Assembly: GCA_028713895.1 (NCBI GenBank)
Contig: JAQTNH010000001.1
Coordinates: forward strand, 93,847-157,049
Direction of reading: 5' to 3'
From: Candidatus Nanoarchaeia archaeon
GTDB lineage: Archaea; Nanobdellota; Nanobdellia; CSSed11-243R1
DNA length: 63,203 bases
Shown here: one piece after another, positions 16,855 through 26,420 of the stretch
How the letters are laid out: the number at the start of each line of letters is the position of its first letter
Position numbering within the stretch: position 1 is the first letter of the stretch
Made by a program: the position numbers and the translations under genes
Notes under the pieces: model-generated
Told to the model about the DNA's origin: nothing
Database searches by the model: none
The model's input: the letters and a program-made list of their open reading frames with translations, nothing else

Positions 16855-18713
16855 AATCTCTGCTTGTTCTTTATTTTGGATACAATTATCAAAGCTGCCA
16901 GGGCAACTGCCGCATAAAGCAGAAGCATCGCTGTTTCAGGCAGCGAGAAAGTTATCGGCAGGTTGTAAATCAGGATTTTCTTCAGTGCGCTGTTTGCAAT
17001 CACGACAGGGTTGAACTGCGCAACTGCTGCCGCAAGTTTTGGCATCGCTTCAAGCGAGTTTATTGTGTTGCTGAAAAGGAAAAATGCCAGCGCAATAAAT
17101 GTTGTCAAAAGTATTGACGACTGGTTTGTCTTTGAGAGATACGCGATTGTCATGCCTGCAAAAATAAAGATTGCCGCAAGCAGCGCAGTTATCGGGAGCA
17201 AGGCTGAAATATTTCCGAGCACGTCAAGACGGAACAGGAACTGCGCAACAAAGAACAGCACAATTATCTGGAATGCAACAACAATGAAGTTTGTCAGTGC
17301 AAGCCCTGCTGTGAAAACCATGTCATTGACCGGCGCGATTATGTTGCGCATGTAAGCCTTGTTGTGAATCTCAAGCAGCGTAACAACGTTTGAGAAAAGC
17401 AAGCTTATGAAAATCACGATTACAGAGAGGAGCATCGGGAAAGCAAGCTGCTCGTTCTTGATGCCTGTGATGAGCTCTATAAACTGCTGCGTGATTGGCT
17501 TGACAATCTTGGCTGCAAGAGCAGGGTCCAGAGATGTCAGGGAACTCATCTTCTCGTCAAGGCTTGCTGAAAGCGCATCTATCTGCACAATGCTCTGGTC
17601 AATCAGTGCAATGTAATAATCCGAGCGGTTGATTTCCTCGTCAAGAAGAGTCTTGATGTCATCCAGCTGCTCGACTGTGCTGTCATAATCAGTCTTCAGC
17701 TGCATTATCTGGCTGTAGGTTGTGTTTGTCGTGTTTGACATCACATCAAGCTCAGCATACATTGCCGCAAAGGTTGTGTTTGAAAGCCCTGTCAGGATTG
17801 GATAGTAAACAGGGAATGTAATGTTGTATGAACTGTTGCAGATTTCAGTCAGATTGTAAAATTGGGTGATGTTTGAATCAAGCGAAAGATTGCATATGTC
17901 CGAAAGGTTATAGGTTGTGCCGTTAAGGGCTGTATAAACCGCAGGTATTGCGACTATCGAATTGAGCTGTGAAATCAGGGTCTCGGTGTCTTTCAAAAGA
18001 ACCCGCATTGTTGCAGTCTGGTTGTCAAGAGCGGTTTTGGATGAGTTCATGATTTCTGTATAATTGCTGAGCGTGCTTTGCAAGTCTTTTGCAATCTGGT
18101 ATTTTGGGAGATAGTCAGCACGCACCTGCACGAGCTCGGCTTTGCGCTGAATCATGTCCGCCCTTATAGCATCAGCCTGTTCTTTTATTGCATCAACTTC
18201 AGAGACTCTTCCGGATATGAAATCCAGCAGGTTCTGCACGTTGACAATGATTGTCTGCGCTGAAATCATGCTGATTTGCTCTGCCTGCAGGCCGAAGAAC
18301 TCCTTCACATGCGAGACTATCGCTGTTGCAAGTGATTTGCGGGAGTTGTCAAAATAAAAAGTAACGTCGCCATTGGGGAAATCTCCTGGCGTGGCTGTAA
18401 CAAAAGTTCCTGAAAATGCAAGGCACAGGTGCACTTTCTCAAGCCGCATGTCTGAAAGGCACACTTCTGCGCTGGCATATTTTACAGGAACTGCAAAATC
18501 AGTTATGTTCGCAAGGAATGCGTTGATGCTTGAAGTCTCGTTTGATATGTACCCTATGTTAATATCATGCAAATCAGTGCCGCTGAACGAGTAGCCTACC
18601 AGCATAATAAGCAAAAGGGGCGCGACTATGAGGAGCGCAACAGCTGTCCAGTTGCGGAACAGAAGCCTGAAGTTCTTGTTCAGTTCGGATGCGAGCAATT
18701 TTGCTGTTCTCAT
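16851..18713 (-). CDS. ABC-2 type exporter permease
   Basis: 620 residues. One N-terminal membrane helix (about 20-45) is followed by a large extracytoplasmic domain (about 50-410) rich in N-x-S/T sites and coiled-coil heptads. Five or six C-terminal helices follow (about 420-615). This layout matches the ABC-2/YhgE group of exporters. The substrate cannot be inferred. The start overlaps the ATPase stop by four bases, so the two form one transporter. The stop overlaps the nop5 stop by four bases, tail to tail. Confidence 0.82.
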   Translation of the reverse strand: MRTAKLLASELNKNFRLLFRNWTAVALLIVAPLLLIMLVGYSFSGTDLHDINIGYISNETSSINAFLANITDFAVPVKYASAEVCLSDMRLEKVHLCLAFSGTFVTATPGDFPNGDVTFYFDNSRKSLATAIVSHVKEFFGLQAEQISMISAQTIIVNVQNLLDFISGRVSEVDAIKEQADAIRADMIQRKAELVQVRADYLPKYQIAKDLQSTLSNYTEIMNSSKTALDNQTATMRVLLKDTETLISQLNSIVAIPAVYTALNGTTYNLSDICNLSLDSNITQFYNLTEICNSSYNITFPVYYPILTGLSNTTFAAMYAELDVMSNTTNTTYSQIMQLKTDYDSTVEQLDDIKTLLDEEINRSDYYIALIDQSIVQIDALSASLDEKMSSLTSLDPALAAKIVKPITQQFIELITGIKNEQLAFPMLLSVIVIFISLLFSNVVTLLEIHNKAYMRNIIAPVNDMVFTAGLALTNFIVVAFQIIVLFFVAQFLFRLDVLGNISALLPITALLAAIFIFAGMTIAYLSKTNQSSILLTTFIALAFFLFSNTINSLEAMPKLAAAVAQFNPVVIANSALKKILIYNLPITFSLPETAMLLLYAAVALAALIIVSKIKNKQRF

Positions 18714-19420
18714 TTAGTCAGCTCCCTGAAAATCTTGTCCAAATCAAAGCCCTTTGCGCGGGACTCGATTACTGTCTCGATTTTTCCGTTCTTCATGATT
18801 GCAATCTTGTTGCAGTATTTCTGGATTTCATCCAGCAGGTGCGAGGAAACAATTATTGCCTTGTCGCCCGGCTTTGCAATGTCAAGCACGATTTTCCAGA
18901 ACTGGTCAACAAGTATCGGGTCAAGCCCTGTTGTTGGCTCGTCAAGTATAAGGATTTGCGGGCTGTGCAGAAGCGAGACTGCAAAATCAAGCCTGCGCTT
19001 CATTCCGCCGGAAATGTTCTCTGCAAGCTTGTCTTTTGCATCGAAAAGCTGAACTGAATGGAGAATGTCATAAACGTGCTGCTTCATGTTTTTTGCGCGC
19101 GCATTGAAAAGATTCGCGTAGTAGCTCATGTTCTCAAAAACTGTGAGCTTTTCGTAAAAAGAATTTTCCTGTGTTGTGTATCCGACAATGCTCTTGATTG
19201 CGCTGAAATCGCGGGTTATGTCCTTGTTTTTGTAAAGAATTTTCCCGCTGTCTGCGCTGTAGTAGCCTACAAGAATCTTCAGCAGCGTTGATTTCCCGCA
19301 GCCGCTCTTTCCGACAAGCCCCAGGATGTCTCCTGCATTGAGGCTGAGACTCAGACTTTGCAGTACCTTTTTGTCGCCGAATGACTTGTTAAGATTCCTG
19401 ACTTCCAGCAGCGGATTCAT
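18710..19420 (-). CDS. ABC transporter ATP-binding protein
   Basis: 236 residues with all ABC motifs: Walker A G-K-S-G-C-G-K-S-T (37-45), Q-loop T-T-Q-E-N, signature I-S-G-G-M-K-R-R near 136, Walker B I-L-I-L-D-E-P-T-T-G-L-D and the H-loop S-S-H-L. It powers the adjacent ABC-2 permease by coupled translation (4-base overlap). The pair sits between nop5 and fibrillarin. Confidence 0.93.
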   Translation of the reverse strand: MNPLLEVRNLNKSFGDKKVLQSLSLSLNAGDILGLVGKSGCGKSTLLKILVGYYSADSGKILYKNKDITRDFSAIKSIVGYTTQENSFYEKLTVFENMSYYANLFNARAKNMKQHVYDILHSVQLFDAKDKLAENISGGMKRRLDFAVSLLHSPQILILDEPTTGLDPILVDQFWKIVLDIAKPGDKAIIVSSHLLDEIQKYCNKIAIMKNGKIETVIESRAKGFDLDKIFRELTK

Positions 19421-19449
19421 GATTATAAATTAGAAAATAAAAGTATATA

Positions 19450-20313
19450 TCAGTTTCCAGAACATCCATTTTTCCCGTTTTTTTCAGTATTTATTATCTG
19501 CGCTATTACTTGTTTCAAATCTTTTGGCTTTGGAATCTCTCTCTGATTAGCTTCGTAAACAGAGTTTCCATTGTCAACAACATCATTTGCCTTAGGCGCT
19601 TCTCCGGAAACAACTTCTGGAACTGGAGCCTCGTAAATCGGAACTTCATCCTGCACTTCATCTGCAGTCTTTTTTGGTTTTGGCTGCTCTTTGATTGTTG
19701 AGCAAATATCCTCAAGTTTTCTTTTGTAGTCTACATTTTCTTTCGCCAGCTGTATAGTATTCTTCTCGGATTCGTCCACCTGTCTGTTCAAAAGTTTAAT
19801 TTTCTCTTCATAACTTTGCTCCATGTCTGATTTTTCTTTTTTCAAAGCCCCGTAAGTTTTTGTTAGTTCGTTTACTCTGGCGTCAAGTTCAGCGTTTTTG
19901 TCCACCTGCTCTTTTTTCTTTATTTTTTTGATGTGTTTCCCGTTCTGGTATACTATTTCGGTTTCTGTCTCGCGTACAGGTTTGCTCAGCATAAGAGCAT
20001 TTTTTATTATCTGTGGACAATACTTCTCATAAAATTCAAAAAGTTTTATCTGAACACCAGACAGGGGACCAACATTATCGTCTGCAAGAACAGAATTTAT
20101 GAAATCATAAAACATGGCTACATCCTGTTTTTCTTTGTCGCCTTTATATTGTTCGCATATACCTTTAAGGTATGCCAGGTCATAAGTAGTCAGACTAGAA
20201 ATTGTCCTTTCTTCCTCTTCTGTTTTTTCTGGGAGCTTAGAATAAACTTTATGCATTTTAAGACCATTAGTTAATCCAGGCGCTTTTTTTCCAGCATCTT
20301 CTTCATTAGGCAT
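19450..20313 (-). CDS. Hypothetical coiled-coil protein
   Basis: 287 residues with no recognised family. Residues about 30-110 are a compact helical region (L-T-T-Y-D-L-A-Y-L-K). Residues about 135-205 are a strong charged coiled coil. Residues 210-260 are a Pro/Glu-rich disordered linker, and the tail ends N-G-C-S-G-N. Soluble. It lies between the ABC exporter and divergent fibrillarin; TTTATAA sequences on both sides of the gap could serve both genes. Confidence 0.7.
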   Translation of the reverse strand: MPNEEDAGKKAPGLTNGLKMHKVYSKLPEKTEEEERTISSLTTYDLAYLKGICEQYKGDKEKQDVAMFYDFINSVLADDNVGPLSGVQIKLFEFYEKYCPQIIKNALMLSKPVRETETEIVYQNGKHIKKIKKKEQVDKNAELDARVNELTKTYGALKKEKSDMEQSYEEKIKLLNRQVDESEKNTIQLAKENVDYKRKLEDICSTIKEQPKPKKTADEVQDEVPIYEAPVPEVVSGEAPKANDVVDNGNSVYEANQREIPKPKDLKQVIAQIINTEKNGKNGCSGN

Positions 20314-20386
20314 TTACTGCCACCCCTGTATGTTATTGTTACTAAATAGTAGTAAATAATCATTTATAAATGTTACTGTAATTGAA

Positions 20387-21061
20387 ATGACTATGAAACT
20401 TGAGAAATCCGAGATTCCAGGCGTATTCTGGCTGGAAAACGGCAAAAAACATCCTGCCACGATAAATCTTGTGCCTGGCATAAGGGTATACGGCGAGAAG
20501 CTCGTAAAGGAAGGCGGGGTTGAATACCGCGAGTGGGACCCATACCGCTCAAAGATAGGCGCAGCAATAATGCGCGGAGTGGACTTCCCGGTAAAAGCAG
20601 GGGACAAGGTGCTTTATCTCGGGGTTGCAAGCGGAACCACTGCAAGCCATGTAAGCGACATTGTCGGGGCAAAGGGAAAGGTTTTTGGTGTGGATATTGC
20701 AGAGCGCACAATGCGGGACCTGATATTTGTGGCTGAGAAGCGCAAGAACTTGACTCCAATACTTTCAGATGCGCAGAAACCAGAGAACTACAGGTTTGTC
20801 GGAGAAGTTGATTTTGTTTTCGCGGATGTCGCAATGCCAAACCAGGCCGAAATCCTGATAAAGAACTGCGATGCGTTCCTGAAAAAAGGCGGCTTTGCAA
20901 TGATTTCAGTGAAGGCGCGCTCAATTGACGTGAATGCAAAGCCAAGCGAGGTTTTCGCAGAGGAAGAAGCCATCCTGAAGCAGCATTTTGAGATAATTGA
21001 CAAAAAGCGGCTTGAGCCGTATGAGAAGGACCACATCATTTTCCTGCTGAAAATGAGCTAG
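20387..21061 (+). CDS. flpA: Fibrillarin, rRNA 2-prime-O-methyltransferase
   Basis: 224 residues. The SAM-dependent methyltransferase of box C/D RNPs. Visible marks: G-V-F-W start, Y-R-E-W-D-P-Y-R-S-K-I-G-A-A-I, the SAM loop Y-L-G-V-A-S-G-T-T-A-S-H-V, V-F-G-V-D-I-A, D-V-A-M-P-N-Q-A, S-V-K-A-R-S-I-D, and E-P-Y-E-K-D-H. An ATG two codons in is an equally good start. CATTTATAAA about 25 bases upstream suggests a leaderless message. Partner Nop5 is at 15.8 kb. Confidence 0.95.
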   Translation: MTMKLEKSEIPGVFWLENGKKHPATINLVPGIRVYGEKLVKEGGVEYREWDPYRSKIGAAIMRGVDFPVKAGDKVLYLGVASGTTASHVSDIVGAKGKVFGVDIAERTMRDLIFVAEKRKNLTPILSDAQKPENYRFVGEVDFVFADVAMPNQAEILIKNCDAFLKKGGFAMISVKARSIDVNAKPSEVFAEEEAILKQHFEIIDKKRLEPYEKDHIIFLLKMS

Positions 21062-21093
21062 TTTTTCTTTTTGGCAACCTGCATTTTTCTTTC

Positions 21094-21124
21094 AAGCCTT
21101 TTAGAAAAAAGCCTTGAGGGAAAA
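21094..21124 (+). repeat. C-C mismatch hairpin element, AAG-arm type
   Basis: Left arm AAG-C-CTTTT (21094-21102), right arm AAAAG-C-CTT (21107-21115), tail GAGGGAAAA (21116-21124). The arms pair except for one C facing one C, as in the tRNA-Asn intron, whose arms are AAG-C-CTTTCTT and AAGAAAG-C-CTT with tail GGGAAAG. It lies 33 bases after the fibrillarin stop, in the 216-base gap before the thermosome. Confidence 0.65.
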
Positions 21125-21127
21125 CTT

Positions 21128-21182
21128 CTTCCGCCAGCGCTTCTTTCCCAAGGCTTTCTTTGCAAGAAAGGCTTAAGGGCTG
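21128..21182 (-). repeat. Nested C-C mismatch hairpin element
   Basis: Read on the minus strand, outer left arm CAGC-C-CTT (21182-21175), outer right arm AAG-C-GCTG (21142-21135) and tail GCGGAAG (21134-21128) match the His/Leu intron type. Between them sits a complete element of the Asn intron type: AAG-C-CTTTCTT (21174-21164), loop GCA, AAGAAAG-C-CTT (21160-21150), tail GGGAAAG (21149-21143). The inner 32 bases are almost identical to the tRNA-Asn intron start. It faces the neighbouring copy at 21094. Confidence 0.7.
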
Positions 21183-21277
21183 GAAGAAAAAGGCGGAGAG
21201 AAAACCTTAAAAAGTGCTGAATTTTTGAATAAACTATTCTGGGGTTTAATGCTCACGATTTAATGGAGGAATTAAAA

Positions 21278-22912
21278 ATGACAAATTCACCGCAACAGCC
21301 GGTATATATCCTGCCTGAAAACTACTCAAGGCAGATTGGAAAAGATGCGCAGCGCACAAACATAATGGCTGCGAGAATTGTAGCTGAGACAGTCAGGACA
21401 ACTCTGGGTCCGCGCGGGATGGACAAGATGCTTGTTGACACTCTCGGAGACGTTGTAATAACAAACGACGGAGTCACAATCCTACAGGAAATGGAAATAG
21501 AGCATCCTGCAGCAAAAATGATGGTTGAGATTGCAAAGACGCAGGAAGAAGAGGTTGGAGATGGCACTACGACTGCTGTGATTATAGCTGGAGAACTTTT
21601 GAAAAAAGCAGAGACTCTTTTGGAGCAGGAGATTCATCCGACTGTAATTGCAAAAGGCTATCAGATGTCAGCAGACAAAGCGCAGGAAATTCTTCAGAAC
21701 ATTGCAATAAAAGTTGACATTAATGACGAGGTAATGCTCAAAAAAATAGTGACGACAGCAATATCCGGCAAAGGCTCAGTCTCAATAAAGGATTCGCTGA
21801 ACGCGATAATTGTGCGGGCTGTCAGGGAAGTTGCAGAGAAATCCGCAACAAAAACTGTTGTTGATATTGACAACATAAAGATTGAAAAGAAAACAGGCGG
21901 AGGCATAAGCGACAGCGAACTTATCCAGGGAGTTTCAGTTGACAAGGAAAAAGTACACTCGCAGATGCCACGCGAAGTCAAGGATGCGCGAATACTCCTG
22001 CTTGACTGCGCTCTTGAGGCAAAAGAAGCAGGCTCAGACACGCAGATACGAATCAACACACCCGAGCAGATGCAGGCATTCATTGAGCAGGAAGAAAAGC
22101 AGCTCAAGGATATGGTTGACAAGATAATCGCACTGCGGGCAAATGTCGTATTCTGCCAGAAAGGGATTGATGACATTGCACAGCACTTCCTTGCAAAAAA
22201 AGGAATCTATGCCTGCCGCAGAGTCAAACAATCGGATATGGAAAAACTTTCAAAGGCAACAGGGGCAAAGATTGTCTCAAACCTGAAGGATGCGAATGAA
22301 TCAGATATGGGCGCAGCAGGAATGGTTGAAGAAAAGAAAATATCCGGCGAGGCAATGACATTTGTAAAGGACTGCAAGAACCCGAAAGCAGTCACAATTT
22401 TGGTTCGCGGGGGAACTGAGCATGTTGTTGACGAGGTTGAACGCGCAATCAAGGATGCGATAGGCGATTTGGCAGCTGTCATTGAGACAGGAAAAATCGT
22501 TGCAGGCGGAGGCGCACCAGAGATTGAGGTTGCAAAAGAGCTTCGAAAGTATGCAGCTTCGCTTGGCGGAAAAGAACAGCTCGCAGCAAATGCATTCGCA
22601 GATGCGCTTGAATCAATACCGCGCACACTTGCAGAGAATGCAGGACTTGACCCGATTGACATAATCGTGAACCTCAAGGCAGCGCATGAAGACGGACAAA
22701 AATGGGCTGGAGTCGATGTTTTCACAGGCGAAATCAAGGACATGGAAAAAATGCATGTTCTTGAGCCGCTCAAAGTCAAGACCCAGGCAATAAAGTCAGC
22801 AAGCGAAGTGTCAATAATGATTCTGCGCATTGACGATGTGATTGCAGCAGGAAAGCTCAGCGGAAGAGGGCCGCAAGGGCCTGGCGCAATGGGCGGAATG
22901 CCTGAAATGTAG
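21278..22912 (+). CDS. thsA: Thermosome subunit (group II chaperonin)
   Basis: 544 residues. ATP-dependent folding chamber subunit. Marks: [38 protein letters not shown] near 205, and the apical lid region. The tail G-A-M-G-G-M-P-E-M is of the Gly-Met type. GGAGG lies 8 bases before the ATG at 21278, which decides this start over an ATG five codons earlier. One subunit gene is present here; others could lie elsewhere. T-rich DNA after the stop (22914-22950) is a likely terminator. Confidence 0.96.
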   Translation: MTNSPQQPVYILPENYSRQIGKDAQRTNIMAARIVAETVRTTLGPRGMDKMLVDTLGDVVITNDGVTILQEMEIEHPAAKMMVEIAKTQEEEVGDGTTTAVIIAGELLKKAETLLEQEIHPTVIAKGYQMSADKAQEILQNIAIKVDINDEVMLKKIVTTAISGKGSVSIKDSLNAIIVRAVREVAEKSATKTVVDIDNIKIEKKTGGGISDSELIQGVSVDKEKVHSQMPREVKDARILLLDCALEAKEAGSDTQIRINTPEQMQAFIEQEEKQLKDMVDKIIALRANVVFCQKGIDDIAQHFLAKKGIYACRRVKQSDMEKLSKATGAKIVSNLKDANESDMGAAGMVEEKKISGEAMTFVKDCKNPKAVTILVRGGTEHVVDEVERAIKDAIGDLAAVIETGKIVAGGGAPEIEVAKELRKYAASLGGKEQLAANAFADALESIPRTLAENAGLDPIDIIVNLKAAHEDGQKWAGVDVFTGEIKDMEKMHVLEPLKVKTQAIKSASEVSIMILRIDDVIAAGKLSGRGPQGPGAMGGMPEM

Positions 22913-22961
22913 TTTTCTTTCTATTTTTTTCTTGGTTTTTGTTTTTTGCCCCAGTGAAAAA

Positions 22962-23011
22962 GGTTTAAATATCTCCTTTTAGTAGATACAGTAAATGAAT
23001 ATGGAGGCAAA
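22962..23011 (+). promoter_or_regulatory. Promoter and ribosome site of the surface-protein gene
   Basis: A GTTTAAATAT TATA-like box at about 22964 is followed about 45 bases later by GGAGG, 7 bases before the ATG at 23015. One of the clearest promoter-plus-Shine-Dalgarno pairs in the window, consistent with a strongly expressed envelope protein. Confidence 0.6.
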
Positions 23012-23014
23012 ATA

Positions 23015-24502
23015 ATGAATTTCAAGCTGATTTTAGGCATTCTTATTGCAGCAGTTTTAACATTAAGCGCTGCACAAGCTGGAGCAACAATGAACTGCAC
23101 AGCACCGGGAGATTCCTGGAATATGACAACAAAAAACCTGAAGGTTGCATATGGCTTCCCTCAAAATGAATCTTTTTTCGCAGAGGGCCTGAACAATTAT
23201 GTAGGCACAATTGACATGGGATATGTCAAAAGCGGCGGGGGCACCAATGCACAGGTAACAGGCAATATTTACATAGAAAATCTTGAACCTAGCTTTGATA
23301 TAGATGTGGCAGCGATATCAGCGCCTGGAGGCGAAATAGCATCTGACTTTAATTATCAATACGATGCAGAGCAGGCACAGGTAAACACACTTCCATGGCT
23401 ATACAAAACTGGAAGCACGCCAGGCAATGGCAAGTTTGTTGATTTCACATTTACATTTAATCCGCCTGCTTCTGGGGAATTCAGCAATAATGTAAAAGTG
23501 ACGCTAAGGGCAGTAAACGGCAACTGTGTAGGAGACACGATAAATATAACAATCACAATAACAGGAACCTCGCTCAGGAACACTTTCATAAAAACACTTC
23601 CGCCAGGCTTCACTGCAGAATGGAACTCAACAGAAACTGACGCCACCACAACTGACTGCGGAGTAAACGGGGATAATGTAACCATTTATGACGGCAACAG
23701 CATGCCTGTCATGATAGGTTATGTAGACCCGGATGAGGTTTCTTATGCGAATCCTATTAATCTGGGAACAGGGATTATGCAGAGAGATTCGGATGATGAC
23801 AGGGTTTTTGCAAATATTAACTGGATAACTAATGCACCTGAGATAACAAATCACTGGCTGCTTGTTCTACAAAGCAGGGGCATACCTGGAGAACCTTTGA
23901 AGACATCTCCATGGCTGTGTGATTCAGACACAATAGTCTCGCTTAATGATGTTGTGCCCGGATGCAGCGGCTATGATGCAGCACCAGACTATTCAACCAT
24001 TAAGATTGGATTAAGCAACTATTATTTTGCTATTCCAACCACAAACTCAGGAGCAGGCTCATTTGTAAATGCAAGCCTGAACACCTCAGATGAATTTGAA
24101 AGTTCGTCAGTCACCACAAACACCGGTGTTGACTTTTATGCATTATATTTTGAATCAACCAATTCAACCAACACAATAACTCCGTCAGAAGGGGGCACAT
24201 GCTGGGCTGAATTTGACGATGCATGGGGAACACTTTACAACATGACTGGCTGGAACGGAACGCACTACAGTTACACCAAAACAAGCGGGTTTGATGCGGA
24301 AGGAATACATAACTGGAATGTAACCTGCAATGACACCACAGGATATTTTGCAGGCGTAACAGATGTGCAGGATGACATCAATGTCAGCGGAACAGGCAGC
24401 GGAAGCACAGTTCCAGAATTCAGCGACTTCGCATGGGTATTGGCAGCAGTTTTCGGGGCAGGAAGCTTTGTCCTGATGCGAAGAATCAGAAAAGGGTTCT
24501 AA
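23015..24502 (+). CDS. Secreted surface protein with C-terminal VPEF/membrane anchor
   Basis: 495 residues. A signal peptide (about 1-24, ending A-A-Q-A-G-A) precedes a Thr/Asn/Gly-rich beta-type exterior with many N-x-S/T sites and few Cys. Near residue 466 the sequence V-P-E-F-S-D-F begins a C-terminal hydrophobic helix followed by R-R-I-R-K. This tripartite tail resembles archaeal sorting signals (PEF-type) or a simple membrane anchor; I cannot tell which. Could be an S-layer or adhesion protein. A hairpin terminator overlaps the stop codon. Confidence 0.75.
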   Translation: MNFKLILGILIAAVLTLSAAQAGATMNCTAPGDSWNMTTKNLKVAYGFPQNESFFAEGLNNYVGTIDMGYVKSGGGTNAQVTGNIYIENLEPSFDIDVAAISAPGGEIASDFNYQYDAEQAQVNTLPWLYKTGSTPGNGKFVDFTFTFNPPASGEFSNNVKVTLRAVNGNCVGDTINITITITGTSLRNTFIKTLPPGFTAEWNSTETDATTTDCGVNGDNVTIYDGNSMPVMIGYVDPDEVSYANPINLGTGIMQRDSDDDRVFANINWITNAPEITNHWLLVLQSRGIPGEPLKTSPWLCDSDTIVSLNDVVPGCSGYDAAPDYSTIKIGLSNYYFAIPTTNSGAGSFVNASLNTSDEFESSSVTTNTGVDFYALYFESTNSTNTITPSEGGTCWAEFDDAWGTLYNMTGWNGTHYSYTKTSGFDAEGIHNWNVTCNDTTGYFAGVTDVQDDINVSGTGSGSTVPEFSDFAWVLAAVFGAGSFVLMRRIRKGF

Positions 24503-24516
24503 ACCCTCTTTTTTTC
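24491..24516 (+). terminator. Hairpin terminator overlapping the surface-protein stop
   Basis: AGGGTT and AACCCT pair around a CTA loop, with the TAA stop (24500-24502) inside the hairpin. A run of seven T follows at once, then more T-rich DNA. This is an intrinsic-terminator-like arrangement. Confidence 0.6.
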
Positions 24517-24640
24517 TATTTTTTTATTTTATCTATCAGCTTGATTCATGCAGTTATTTGTTGTTACTGTTGAGTAGTTAAAAACGAAAGGTATATAAAT
24601 ATAAGTTTCCTTATATACAAACATGGTTGGGGGCGATAAT

Positions 24641-25789
24641 ATGGCAGAAAACGGGTATAATCCAAGTTATGATTCGGGTACTACAGTTGATGTTATTTCT
24701 CCTGTTAAAGCAAGGCAGATGACTGTGCCAAAACAGACTGCAACCGCAGGAAAAGTTTTTGGCATACGCCCAAATCAGCCGGTATACCTGCCTGTAACCG
24801 CTTCTGCTGAAACCTACAAGTTTGTGGGGAAATGCGTCATAAACAAGGTCACCAAATTAAAGGACATAACCTATGAAGACGGGGACAGACAAAAACAATT
24901 TTTTATTAATGATACTTTTAACCGCTTAAACAATGAACAGGACTGGGCCGGCTTGGATTTTTTCCAGGCTGAAGTAAAAGGCCTTGAAGCTGTTGTGGGC
25001 AATGAAGCTGAAGCAGAAGTTACTGAATCTGTGCTGCTTCCTTACGGAGTAAAAGACGACAAAGCCCTTGAGAATATGGTTTCTAATGATTCTAATGAAA
25101 TAGCTGTTGAACTTTTTGAAGACGGCTCTGTATGTTTGGACTTAAAAGCCAGAAATTCGGATTTTGACTACGTCATAGACTATGTCAGAAATACAGGATT
25201 TAATATTGAACGGGTTAAATTTGAAAACGGAGACCGCAAGAAAGCAGAGGAATTTCTCAGCTATGCAAGGGATGTTTTCCTGAATGATGTTGATTATGTC
25301 AATGCAGGGATAGCAATGTCTTACCTGCAAGATTTTGAAGGGGCACTTGTGCATCTTGAAGCTGTTAAAAACAGGGTGCGTAATGACGCAAGAGTGTACA
25401 AATGGAGCGGTGTTGCAAAATACAATTTCGGGGACACAGGCGAAGCAATGAAGGATTTTGCAAAAGCAAAAGAAATAGACCCAAGCCCCCGCATGGCAAG
25501 TTATATTGATAAGTATATTGAAAGAAAAGCAAGGGAAGAAACAGAGGCAGAGGAAAACAAGTCAGAAATCAGGCATCTTTGGGACAACATCAAAGAAGTG
25601 TTTAGCCCGTTTAAGGACCTCAGGGAAGCGCAGGAAAAAAACCAAAAAGTAGGGCAGCTTAAGGCAAGGATAGCGCATAAAAGAAAAATCTTTGAAGAGG
25701 CAGATTACAATCGTTCTGGACGCACAGATTACGAGCGCCATGTTGCTGAAAACAGGAACATTATAAGCTACGGCGCAAACAAGGCATAA
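24641..25789 (+). CDS. Hypothetical protein with TPR-like C-terminal half
   Basis: 382 residues. The N-terminal half (1-200) is mixed beta/alpha and unrecognised. Residues about 205-295 read like tetratricopeptide repeats (F-L-S-Y-A-R-D-V-F, A-M-S-Y-L-Q-D-F-E-G-A-L-V-H-L-E, A-K-Y-N-F-G-D-T-G-E-A-M-K-D-F-A-K-A). A charged helical tail follows. The ATG at 24641 is chosen for its GGGGGCGAT site. A TATATAAATA box lies at about 24592. Probably a cytosolic scaffold. Confidence 0.7.
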   Translation: MAENGYNPSYDSGTTVDVISPVKARQMTVPKQTATAGKVFGIRPNQPVYLPVTASAETYKFVGKCVINKVTKLKDITYEDGDRQKQFFINDTFNRLNNEQDWAGLDFFQAEVKGLEAVVGNEAEAEVTESVLLPYGVKDDKALENMVSNDSNEIAVELFEDGSVCLDLKARNSDFDYVIDYVRNTGFNIERVKFENGDRKKAEEFLSYARDVFLNDVDYVNAGIAMSYLQDFEGALVHLEAVKNRVRNDARVYKWSGVAKYNFGDTGEAMKDFAKAKEIDPSPRMASYIDKYIERKAREETEAEENKSEIRHLWDNIKEVFSPFKDLREAQEKNQKVGQLKARIAHKRKIFEEADYNRSGRTDYERHVAENRNIISYGANKA

Positions 25790-25808
25790 TGCCGGGGTTC
25801 TTATATTT

Positions 25809-26357
25809 TTATTTATTTTTTGGCTTAAAGTTTATTATAAAGAATGCGATTATCCCGCCGAAGATTGCGGTGACCAGCTGTATTCTGCCCATTGATGCAA
25901 GGAAAATTGTTGGCGCAAGACTGAAATAGATGAATGCATACGCTGAAAGAACCATAACCAGATATTTTGTTGTTGCGCCTATGAAAAGCGTCAAAAAGAA
26001 ATTAACCTTACGCTCAAGATAAAGATACTTGAACGCAAACACCAGAATAAAATTGCCAAGCCATAAGATTGGCATGAAAAGCGGCACTACAAAAGTCATG
26101 TTGTGGAAGAAATAACCGCCCAGGAGCGCACCAAGGCTTGGAAGAACTATAACAGGGATAAGGCGCCAACCGCGAATATTCAGGGCTGCAAGCACCAACA
26201 GGATGTTTATTGTTATGCCAAGCAGCTCCTGCGGATTCTTAAAAAAGAAATGAGTCATAAAACCGATTGCAGAATAGGTGATTATGTCACAGATTTCCCT
26301 TGGCCTGGAAACCTTTGCCAGCGTCGCATTAAATATGTTCAGCCATCCTTTAAACAT
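25809..26357 (-). CDS. Polytopic membrane protein, ECF S-component-like
   Basis: 182 residues with five or six membrane helices. The late segment M-G-R-I-Q-L-V-T-A-I-F-G-G-I-I-A-F and the overall size resemble substrate-capture (S) subunits of ECF vitamin transporters. No adjacent ECF ATPase or T-subunit gene is present, so the assignment is tentative. Divergently transcribed from the pilus-like cassette at 26421. Confidence 0.45.
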   Translation of the reverse strand: MFKGWLNIFNATLAKVSRPREICDIITYSAIGFMTHFFFKNPQELLGITINILLVLAALNIRGWRLIPVIVLPSLGALLGGYFFHNMTFVVPLFMPILWLGNFILVFAFKYLYLERKVNFFLTLFIGATTKYLVMVLSAYAFIYFSLAPTIFLASMGRIQLVTAIFGGIIAFFIINFKPKNK

Positions 26358-26420
26358 AAGCTACTGTAGTCAAAATAAGTTTATATATTTCTTTATTCTA
26401 TGTTTAGACAGGTGAGCTTA

